DNA of 5,438 nt from Candidatus Manganitrophaceae bacterium (GTDB lineage Bacteria > Nitrospirota > Nitrospiria > SBBL01 > Manganitrophaceae), in assembly GCA_004297235.1 (NCBI GenBank), contig SCUR01000104.1:1-5438 (forward strand), in the 5' to 3' direction. The notes below the pieces were generated by a model. It was not told the origin of the DNA, did not search any database, and worked only from the letters and a program-made list of their open reading frames with translations. Position 1 is the stretch's first letter. Every line of letters starts with the position of its first letter. The position numbers were made by a program, and so were the translations under genes. Shown in pieces: positions 1 through 5,297 of this stretch.

Positions 1-1
1 C

Positions 2-556
2 TTCGAAATTCTCTCCGAGATCGGATGGAAGCCGGGAGAGAGTTTTTCGGTCGAGGTGATTCCCTGCATCACGGCCCTCTCCGCCGTCGCCTCGCTCGTG
101 GGGGCGCCGCTCACGCATGACTTCGCCGCGGTGAGCCTGAGCGATCTGCTCACCCCCTGGGCCGTCATCGAGAAGCGGCTTCACGCGGTGGGGGAGGGGG
201 ACTTCGTGGTTGCGCTCTATAACCCTCAGAGCAAGCGGCGGGACTGGCAGCTCAAGAGGGCTCAGGAAATTCTATTGAAGTATAAAACCCCGGCAACCCC
301 GGTGGCTGTCGTCAAGAGCGCCTACCGGGAGGGGAAGCGGATCGTCCTGACGACGCTTGACCGGATGGCGGAGGCGGAGGTCGGAATGCTAACGACGATC
401 CTGATCGGGAATGCGTCGACCTTCCGGTACCGCGATTTTCTCGTGACGCCGCGCGGCTACTCCGGAAAATACGATCTTGAATCGGGGGAGATTCTCCACA
501 AGGGGATCGACCGGCCGGGGAGGTCGTTGAACCGGCCGGCCGACTTCAAACCATGA
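2..556 (+). CDS. cobJ: Precorrin-3B (or cobalt-factor III) C17-methyltransferase, 3' part
   Basis: This SAM-dependent corrinoid methyltransferase methylates C17 and drives contraction of the macrocycle, in the cytoplasm. The frame is open from the window edge, so the start lies outside. The 184 visible residues are roughly three quarters of the usual 240-260. The GTG at 56 falls inside the conserved core and is not the real start. Family landmarks are the stretch GAPLTHDF followed by SLSDLLTPW and an IEKRL-like helix, then ALYNPQSKRRDWQL, and near the C terminus IGNAST and TPRGY. The motif usually read as PG(V/I)TA is PCITA here, with Cys for Gly. The stop TGA (554-556) overlaps the ribosome-binding region of the next gene, cobM, which indicates one operon. 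CobJ (oxygen-dependent route) and CbiH (early-cobalt route) are homologous and cannot be separated here. An N-terminal fusion to another cobalamin enzyme, known in this family, cannot be excluded. Confidence 0.93.
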   Translation, partial: FEILSEIGWKPGESFSVEVIPCITALSAVASLVGAPLTHDFAAVSLSDLLTPWAVIEKRLHAVGEGDFVVALYNPQSKRRDWQLKRAQEILLKYKTPATPVAVVKSAYREGKRIVLTTLDRMAEAEVGMLTTILIGNASTFRYRDFLVTPRGYSGKYDLESGEILHKGIDRPGRSLNRPADFKP

Positions 557-564
557 AGGAAAAG
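556..564 (+). promoter_or_regulatory. Ribosome-binding site of cobM, overlapping the cobJ stop
   Basis: AAGGAAAAG lies directly over and after the last base of the cobJ stop codon. It sits 5 bases before the ATG at 570, counting from the end of the purine run, and 2 bases before the alternative GTG at 567. Measured from the AAGGA core, the gaps are 9 and 6 bases. Both starts are possible; ATG at 570 is preferred by codon type and gives a normal family N terminus. Confidence 0.5.
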
Positions 565-569
565 CTGTG

Positions 570-1334
570 ATGACTCCAGGCAAGATCTATCTCATCGGCG
601 CAGGGCCGGGCGATCCTGAGCTTCTGACGGTGAAGGGGATGCGGCTGCTGCAGGAGGCCGACGTGATTCTCTATGCGGGCTCTCTGGTCAACCCGATCGT
701 TCTTCACTTTTCCCGTCCCGGTGCGGCCCTTTACGACAGCGCGGGGATGGTCCTGGAGGAGATCGTCCGAGTCCTGATCGAAGCCGCCCGGACCGGAAAA
801 AAGGTGGTCCGGTTGGCAAGCGGCGATCCTTCCCTCTTTGGGGCGATGGGAGAGATGACCGAGCCGATTCTCAAAGCCGGTCTGGAGTTCGAGGTCGTGC
901 CGGGTGTGAGCTCGTTTCTGGCCGGGGCGGCCTCCCTCCGGAGGGAGCTGACGGTACCGGAGGTAAGCCAGACGGTGATCTTGACCCGCTGCGAGGGAAG
1001 AACCCCGATGCCAGAACTGGAGAAGCTGACCGAACTGGCCCGGCATCGATCGACGATGGTGATTTTTTTAAGTGCCCATCTCTCCGGCAAGATCGAGCGA
1101 GAGCTCTTGTCGGTTTATCCGGCCGAGACGCCGGTGGTGATTGTCTGCCGGGCGAGCTGGGAGGACGAAAAGATCGTCCGGGGCCGATTGAGCGAACTTC
1201 ACTCTTTGATCAAAGAGAATCAGATCACCAAAACCGCTTTGATCTACGTCGGTAATTTTCTGGCCTCGGAAGGGACCCGCTCCCGGCTTTACGATGCGAC
1301 CTTCAGCCATGGGTACCGGAAAGCGTCAGAGTAA
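570..1334 (+). CDS. cobM: Precorrin-4 (or cobalt-precorrin-4) C11-methyltransferase
   Basis: CobM/CbiF transfers a methyl group from SAM to C11 of the ring-contracted corrinoid, the step after CobJ/CbiH. The 254-residue product matches the usual family length. Visible landmarks are the N-terminal glycine-rich loop GAGPGDPELLT (residues 10-20), YAGSLV (35-40), the SAM-site motif SGDPSLFG (84-91), VVPGVSSF (109-116) and the family signature EGRTPMPE (142-149), followed by a STMVIFLS strand. The ATG at 570 was chosen over GTG at 567, which would add only one Met. The gene starts 13 bases after cobJ and ends 11 bases before cobO, so translation is probably coupled. All the expected motifs are intact. 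The sequence does not show whether the true substrate carries cobalt (CbiF) or not (CobM). Confidence 0.95.
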   Translation: MTPGKIYLIGAGPGDPELLTVKGMRLLQEADVILYAGSLVNPIVLHFSRPGAALYDSAGMVLEEIVRVLIEAARTGKKVVRLASGDPSLFGAMGEMTEPILKAGLEFEVVPGVSSFLAGAASLRRELTVPEVSQTVILTRCEGRTPMPELEKLTELARHRSTMVIFLSAHLSGKIERELLSVYPAETPVVIVCRASWEDEKIVRGRLSELHSLIKENQITKTALIYVGNFLASEGTRSRLYDATFSHGYRKASE

Positions 1335-1345
1335 GGAGAGATCAC

Positions 1346-1870
1346 ATGCCGGCAAAAGGGCTGATCATGATCAATACCGGGAATGGGAAGGGAAAAACCA
1401 CAGCTGCCCTGGGGACCGCTTTCCGCGCGCTCGGCTACGGCTGGAAGATCTTGGTGATTCAGTTCATTAAAGGGAATTGGCATTACGGCGAACTCGATTC
1501 GGCGAAGAAGTTCGGCGATTTTTTTCAGATCCTCCCGATGGGAGAGGGCTTCACCTGGGACACCAAGAATCCGGAGCGGGACTGGCAGAAGGCGCAAGAG
1601 GCGTGGGAGTTCGGGGTGAAAGAGGCGCTCACCGGAAACTATCAGATGATTATCTTTGACGAAATCAATTACGTCATCCGTTACAACTATCTCGAAGTCG
1701 AAAAGGTCGTCGCATTTCTCAAGACGAAGCCCTCGGCTCTCCATGTCTTTCTGACCGGCCGGGATGCCCATGAACAGTTGATCGAGATCGCCGATCTGGT
1801 GACGGAGATGCGGGAGATCAAACATCCTTTCAAGAAAGGGATCAAAGCCCAGAAGGGGATTGAGTTTTAG
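1346..1870 (+). CDS. cobO: ATP:corrinoid (cob(I)yrinic acid a,c-diamide) adenosyltransferase, CobO/BtuR type
   Basis: This enzyme attaches the 5'-deoxyadenosyl group of ATP to Co(I) of cobyrinate diamide and later corrinoids. It acts both in de novo synthesis and in salvage of imported B12. The 174 residues carry a P-loop, TGNGKGKTT (residues 11-19), the strand VIQFIKG (37-43), the motif GEGFTWDT (66-73) typical of the BtuR/CobO family, a Walker B-like IIFDEINY (102-109), LTGRDA (136-141), and the diagnostic C terminus with ADLVTEMR and IKHPFKKGIKAQKGIEF (149-174). This is the CobO/BtuR family, distinct from PduO and EutT. A good ribosome-binding site (AAGGAG, 1333-1338) overlaps the cobM stop, 7 bases before the ATG. 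The stop codon TAG (1868-1870) is in the same reading frame as cobB downstream. The enzyme needs Co(I), which makes the ferredoxin gene two positions downstream a possible reductant partner. Confidence 0.96.
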   Translation: MPAKGLIMINTGNGKGKTTAALGTAFRALGYGWKILVIQFIKGNWHYGELDSAKKFGDFFQILPMGEGFTWDTKNPERDWQKAQEAWEFGVKEALTGNYQMIIFDEINYVIRYNYLEVEKVVAFLKTKPSALHVFLTGRDAHEQLIEIADLVTEMREIKHPFKKGIKAQKGIEF

Positions 1871-1888
1871 GGCCTTGAAGCGATTCGG

Positions 1889-3310
1889 ATGAAGAAGAGA
1901 AGCGGGTTATTGATTACCGGAACGCATAGCGGCGTTGGAAAGACAACGGTGATGCTCGCCCTCCTGGAAGCGCTCACCCGGCGGGGAATGAGGGTCCAGG
2001 CATTTAAGGTCGGGCCGGACTACCTCGACCCGACCTTCCATCGGGTGGTGACGGGGCGTCCTTCCCGGAATCTCGACGGCTGGATGATGAGGTGTTCGGA
2101 GGTTCTGAAAAGTTTCGCGCGTGCGTCAGATGATGCCGAGCTCTCTATTATTGAAGGGGTGATGGGATTGTTTGATGGACTTCGAGGACGATCGGAGGAG
2201 GGGAGTTCCGCACAGATTGCGAAGTGGCTCTCCATGCCGGTGATCCTGGTGATCGATGCGGGGGGGCTGGCCCGAACTGCAGCGGCGCTCGTGCGCGGCT
2301 GCCAGGCCCTCGATCCGGAATTGAAGATTTCAGGTGTCATCTTCAATCGGATCGGAAGCAAGAATCATCTTGATATTTTAAGGGAGGCGGTCGAGTCGGC
2401 CTGCGCGGTTCCGGTCTTGGGCGGATTTCCAAAAGAGGAGGGGATCGCTCTCCCCGAGCGTCACCTCGGCCTCGTCCGCGCGGCGGAGAGCCTTACTCCT
2501 TCCATCCGCGGGCGTCTGGCGGAGATGGCCGAGACATTTTTGAATCTCGATGAGCTCGTGAAAATGGGAGATTCGATGGCGGAAATTCCCCTTTTACCCT
2601 CCATCCCACAGGAGAAGAAACCGGTCCGATGCCGGATCGGGGTGGCCCTCGATGCGGCGTTTCATTTTTATTATCAGGACAACCTCGATCTGCTACAGGG
2701 AGCCGGTGCGGAGTTGGTCTTCTTCTCCCCGCTTAATGAAACGGAAATCCCGGTCGATCTGGACGGACTTTACTTCGGAGGAGGATACCCGGAGGTATAC
2801 GCAGAAGGATTATCGAAAAATCAGCCGATGATCGGATCGATTCGGAAATTTGCAGCGGGAGGCGGTCCTATATACGCCGAATGCGGAGGCCTCATGTATC
2901 TGGCAAACCGGATCGAAACGGTTGAGGAGGTCTCATTCCCGATGGTCGGGCTATTGCCGGGGCGGATCCGGATGGGAAAGAAATTAAAAGCGCTGGGATA
3001 TCGCGAAGTCGAGGCACAGGAGGACTGCCTTCTCCTCCAAAAGGGAGAAAAGGCAAGAGGGCATGAATTTCACTACTCGGAGTGGATGGATGACTCTTTA
3101 CGAGAATCATTCAACGGATTAAGGAAACCCTATCATCTCTTCCGCGGTGGAGAGCGTTCTGGGTGGAGGGAGGAAGGGTTCTCTCACGATCACCTTCTGG
3201 CGAGTTATGTTCATCTCCATTTTGCTTCAAACCCCAACATCCCCGTCCGGTGGATTTCCTTGTGCGAGGCCTTTCGGCGCCGGATCGATCGGAGCGAAGG
3301 AACAAGATAG
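1889..3310 (+). CDS. cobB: Cobyrinate (or hydrogenobyrinate) a,c-diamide synthase
   Basis: CobB/CbiA uses ATP and glutamine to amidate the a and c side chains of cobyrinic or hydrogenobyrinic acid in the cytoplasm. The 473 residues show the two-domain layout of the family. The N-terminal dethiobiotin-synthetase-like ATPase domain has the P-loop GTHSGVGKTT (residues 11-20), KVGPDYLDPTFH (40-51), NLDGWM (61-66) and EGVMGLFDG (89-97). The C-terminal class I-like glutamine amidotransferase domain has YFGGGYPE (295-302), the nucleophile Cys332 in AECGGLMYL, and the catalytic His region SYVHLHF with His442 and His444. The length is near the family norm of about 450-460. ATG 1889 is the first start codon after an in-frame stop at 1868, so the start is well fixed, although its ribosome-binding site (GAAG, 1877-1880) is weak; coupling to cobO translation is likely. 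CobB and CbiA cannot be told apart here, so the symbol is used for the family. Confidence 0.96.
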   Translation: MKKRSGLLITGTHSGVGKTTVMLALLEALTRRGMRVQAFKVGPDYLDPTFHRVVTGRPSRNLDGWMMRCSEVLKSFARASDDAELSIIEGVMGLFDGLRGRSEEGSSAQIAKWLSMPVILVIDAGGLARTAAALVRGCQALDPELKISGVIFNRIGSKNHLDILREAVESACAVPVLGGFPKEEGIALPERHLGLVRAAESLTPSIRGRLAEMAETFLNLDELVKMGDSMAEIPLLPSIPQEKKPVRCRIGVALDAAFHFYYQDNLDLLQGAGAELVFFSPLNETEIPVDLDGLYFGGGYPEVYAEGLSKNQPMIGSIRKFAAGGGPIYAECGGLMYLANRIETVEEVSFPMVGLLPGRIRMGKKLKALGYREVEAQEDCLLLQKGEKARGHEFHYSEWMDDSLRESFNGLRKPYHLFRGGERSGWREEGFSHDHLLASYVHLHFASNPNIPVRWISLCEAFRRRIDRSEGTR

Positions 3311-3332
3311 ATCTTTTTAGAGTGGAGGTTTT

Positions 3333-3674
3333 ATGGAACCCGTTTTAAAAACCGAGAAACCGTCAATAAAACCCTATAATAAACACCTTTTGGTCTGCAC
3401 CGGTCCCCGCTGCACCTCGGGGGAATCGGAGAGTCTCTTTAAAATGATCGGAGAGAAGCTCGCGGCGCAAGGTCTCGATGGAGGGGAGTTTCGGGTGAAG
3501 CGGACCCGCTGCAGCTGCTTCGCCGTCTGCAAAGGGGGGCCGATCGTGGTGGTTCATCCCGACGGCACCTGGTATTACGGGGTCACCCCGGAGGTGTTGG
3601 ATCGAATTTTAAAAGAACATCTCAAAGAAGGAAGACCGGTGCAGGAGCATGTTTTCTATCAAGCTGTTTTGTGA
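3333..3674 (+). CDS. Thioredoxin-like [2Fe-2S] ferredoxin linked to cobalamin synthesis
   Basis: This is a 113-residue soluble protein of the thioredoxin-fold [2Fe-2S] ferredoxin family, probably a cytoplasmic one-electron carrier. Cysteines sit at 22, 27, 60, 62 and 66: VCTGPRC near the N terminus, then RCSCFAVCKGGP. The run PIVVVHPDGTWYYGVTPE (70-87) is the usual C-terminal strand and turn of this family, followed by a helix ending in a HLKEG sequence. Cluster ligands are probably Cys22 with Cys27, plus Cys62 (or Cys60) and Cys66; one cysteine is surplus. A strong ribosome-binding site GGAGG (3324-3328) precedes the ATG by 4 bases. The gene is the last of the cobalamin operon, 22 bases after cobB, so it may supply electrons to a corrinoid step such as Co(II) to Co(I) reduction before adenosylation. 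That role is inferred from position. The family assignment is firm. Confidence 0.88.
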   Translation: MEPVLKTEKPSIKPYNKHLLVCTGPRCTSGESESLFKMIGEKLAAQGLDGGEFRVKRTRCSCFAVCKGGPIVVVHPDGTWYYGVTPEVLDRILKEHLKEGRPVQEHVFYQAVL

Positions 3675-3682
3675 AGGAGAGA

Positions 3683-3711
3683 TTGTCGAATGACTTAAGC
3701 AGAAAGATAAA
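3683..3711 (+). promoter_or_regulatory. Candidate sigma-70-type promoter for the riboswitch-porin transcript
   Basis: TTGTCG (3683-3688) and GATAAA (3706-3711) each match the -35 and -10 consensus at four of six positions and are 17 bases apart. A start about 7 bases downstream would fall near 3718, where the outermost riboswitch helix begins. This agreement is the main support. The match is moderate, and read-through from the cobalamin operon could also supply the transcript. Confidence 0.35.
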
Positions 3712-3717
3712 GCAGAG

Positions 3718-3882
3718 TGGTCTTATTTAAATTTTAGGCCAATCCATTTTGGGAAGGCGGTGTAACTCCGCCACTGCCCCGCAACTGTAATCGGGGACGA
3801 AATCTGCATCGATGCCACTGTCCTGAGCTTGCCGAGGATGGGAAGGCGCAGAGAGTAGGACGATCCGAAAGTCAGGAGACCG
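3718..3882 (+). promoter_or_regulatory. Cobalamin riboswitch (adenosylcobalamin-type aptamer)
   Basis: The leader RNA carries the conserved blocks of the cobalamin riboswitch in the right order. GGCGG (3756-3760) pairs with CCGCC (3768-3772). CCCCG (3777-3781) pairs with CGGGG (3792-3796) around the hallmark loop CAACTGTAAT. GCCACTG (3814-3820) is followed by TCCT/AGGA (3821-3824 with 3835-3838) and GGGAAGGC (3840-3847), with GCC/GGC closing. The B12 box AGTCAGGAGACC (3870-3881) ends the aptamer. The outer helix forms between 3718-3724 and 3876-3882, including two G-U pairs. It faces the porin gene and, by family precedent, represses it when adenosylcobalamin or a related cobalamin is abundant. 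All core elements are present, so it should bind ligand. The ends are approximate; the aptamer class was judged by eye. Confidence 0.95.
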
Positions 3883-3900
3883 ATGGAAGGGTCATCGCAA

Positions 3901-3918
3901 TCTCGGAACGCTCCGAGA
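3901..3918 (+). promoter_or_regulatory. Expression-platform hairpin between riboswitch and porin start
   Basis: TCTCGGA (3901-3907) pairs perfectly with TCCGAGA (3912-3918) around a 4-base loop. No T-run follows, so it is not a typical intrinsic terminator. Its 3' arm touches the purine-rich ribosome-binding region GAGAGGAGAG (3915-3924), which suggests control of translation initiation. A second small stem, CGATG (3881-3885) with CATCG (3893-3897), shares bases with the end of the aptamer helix and could be the alternative pairing partner. Confidence 0.5.
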
Positions 3919-3936
3919 GGAGAGCAGAGAAGAAGA

Positions 3937-5265
3937 ATGAAGCGGTGGATCAGTACGCTTGTCTTATGCATTGCAATGGGTTTGGGGACTTCCTGGGCCC
4001 AAGAACAGGACCCGCAGGAGGTGGAAGAGTCGAGAGGGAGGTTAAGCGAGCGGGTCAAGGCGCTCGAAGAGCGGCTCGACAAATTGGATCGGGTCGAAGC
4101 GATAAAAAAAGTGGAAGAGTATCTCTGCCCGGATGGCGAGATTTATGATGCCCCGCCACCGGGGGGACGCTGTCCCGACAGTTCGATTCCAGAAGGAAGG
4201 GTTACATTCAGAAAAATCCCATTTTCTCGAAGGGAATCTTTGGGAGGGATGATTGGTGCCGCGCTCGAAGAAGCAGAGGCAAAACGGGTCGCCGTCGGCG
4301 GGTCCGCACGAGGGATCTTACAACAAGTTTTAAGCAGCAGAGAAAGCGACGCTCTCTTCGCGGAGGGCTCCGTTGATCTCTTCTTTCTCTCCCGACCGAT
4401 GACCCTCTCGACCTTCTACGTCGATCTGGAATCGATCGGCGGCGCCGGCCCCGATGAAATGCTCGTCAGCGGCTCCCGACTCAACGCCGACGCAGAAACG
4501 CTGGGGGTGACCGACGATGTCAAGGTCAGGGAGGCCTGGCTCTTTTTAAAACTTTTGGAGGATCGACTAAGAATCGTCGGAGGAAAGATTGATCTGACCA
4601 ATTATTTCGACCGAAACGCGGTTGCCAATGATGAAACCAGCCAGTTTCTCAATACGGCGCTGGTGAATAATCCGCTGCTTCGGCAGCCACCCAACGGTGC
4701 CGGCTTGGCGGTTCAATACCAGACGGGAGGAGAGTTCGGGATGTCGGTCGGCATTCAGTCTCCCAATGACGCCGCCGCGACTCTTACGGAAAAAGTCTAT
4801 GGCATCGTCGAGTTCGACTACCACAGTCATCTCCTTTTTGCCAGGGAAGGGAATTACCGGTTATGGGGAAGGGTCGGAAGGATCTTGGATGAACTTGAGA
4901 AAAAAACGTGGGGGGGCGGATTCAGCTTCGATCAACAGATCACTGCGCGCCTGACCCTCTTTGCCCGGGCCGGAATCGGTCGAACGGAGGGAGAGAACCA
5001 AAACGCATATGGCTGGTCGACCGGATTTCAGATCCCTTCCCCTTTCAAAGCATCGACAAGAGATCGAGCAGGCGTCGCTTTCAGCCGGCAAGTCGAGGTG
5101 GAGGGCTCGGAAAGTATCGCCGAGGGGTACTATCATCATGTCCTTGCAGACCGGGTTTGGGTTGCACTCAACTTGCAGTGGCTTATCTCCGGAAAGAACG
5201 GCATCATCGGCGAAGAGAATGAAAATATCTTAATTCCAGGTATCAGGACGACGGTTAATTTTTAA
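3937..5265 (+). CDS. OprB-type outer-membrane porin under cobalamin riboswitch control
   Basis: This 442-residue exported beta-barrel protein probably forms a diffusion channel in the outer membrane. The first 21 residues form a Sec signal peptide (MKRW, a hydrophobic core, then TSWA before QEQ). Residues 27-63 are charged and heptad-like, with Leu/Val/Ile spacing of a short coiled coil. A linker with two cysteines follows, CPDGEIYDAPPPGGRCPD (64-81). The rest resembles the carbohydrate-selective porin OprB family: REAWLFLKLL, GGKIDLTNYFDRN (215-227), VANDETSQFL, ALVNNP, QPPNGAGLAVQY, GNYRLWGR, the DQQI and LFARAGIG strands, and a C-terminal Phe suited to BAM recognition. ATG 3937 was preferred over in-frame ATG 3883 because it begins a normal signal peptide and lies outside the aptamer. 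The OprB label does not prove sugar transport. The riboswitch upstream and the adjacent cobalamin genes suggest uptake of corrinoid, cobalt or a precursor, which is inference. Confidence 0.85.
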   Translation: MKRWISTLVLCIAMGLGTSWAQEQDPQEVEESRGRLSERVKALEERLDKLDRVEAIKKVEEYLCPDGEIYDAPPPGGRCPDSSIPEGRVTFRKIPFSRRESLGGMIGAALEEAEAKRVAVGGSARGILQQVLSSRESDALFAEGSVDLFFLSRPMTLSTFYVDLESIGGAGPDEMLVSGSRLNADAETLGVTDDVKVREAWLFLKLLEDRLRIVGGKIDLTNYFDRNAVANDETSQFLNTALVNNPLLRQPPNGAGLAVQYQTGGEFGMSVGIQSPNDAAATLTEKVYGIVEFDYHSHLLFAREGNYRLWGRVGRILDELEKKTWGGGFSFDQQITARLTLFARAGIGRTEGENQNAYGWSTGFQIPSPFKASTRDRAGVAFSRQVEVEGSESIAEGYYHHVLADRVWVALNLQWLISGKNGIIGEENENILIPGIRTTVNF

Positions 5266-5297
5266 CAGTGTTCCATATATAAATTGGAGGGGAAATC

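Noticed and set aside
546..1046. Long open frame on the - strand opposite cobM, 166 codons
   Set aside because: It lies fully opposite a clear enzyme gene, has a low-complexity His/Arg/Gln-rich translation with no recognisable domain, and follows from the codon bias of the + strand.
1289..1825. Open frame of 178 codons on the - strand opposite cobO
   Set aside because: The + strand encodes an intact CobO with every family motif; the antisense product resembles no known family and has no convincing ribosome-binding site.
3805..3816. Palindrome TGCATCGATGCC region as a possible operator
   Set aside because: It lies within the riboswitch aptamer, in a variable arm before the GCCACTG block, and is better explained as RNA structure.
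3901..3918. Intrinsic terminator before the porin
   Set aside because: The hairpin is real but is followed by purines, not a T-run, so termination is unlikely.
3723..4082. Open frame on the - strand across the riboswitch and porin start
   Set aside because: The + strand holds a structured RNA and a signal peptide; the antisense product is Ser/Leu-rich without domain features.
4908..5233. Alternative + frames inside the 3' half of the porin
   Set aside because: They are out-of-frame readings of a continuous beta-barrel gene; the porin frame stays open and family-like to its C-terminal Phe, so no frameshift is needed.
5266..5297. Terminator or promoter between the porin and the next gene
   Set aside because: The 32 bases hold only an AT-rich stretch and a ribosome-binding site, with no inverted repeat and no convincing -35/-10 pair.
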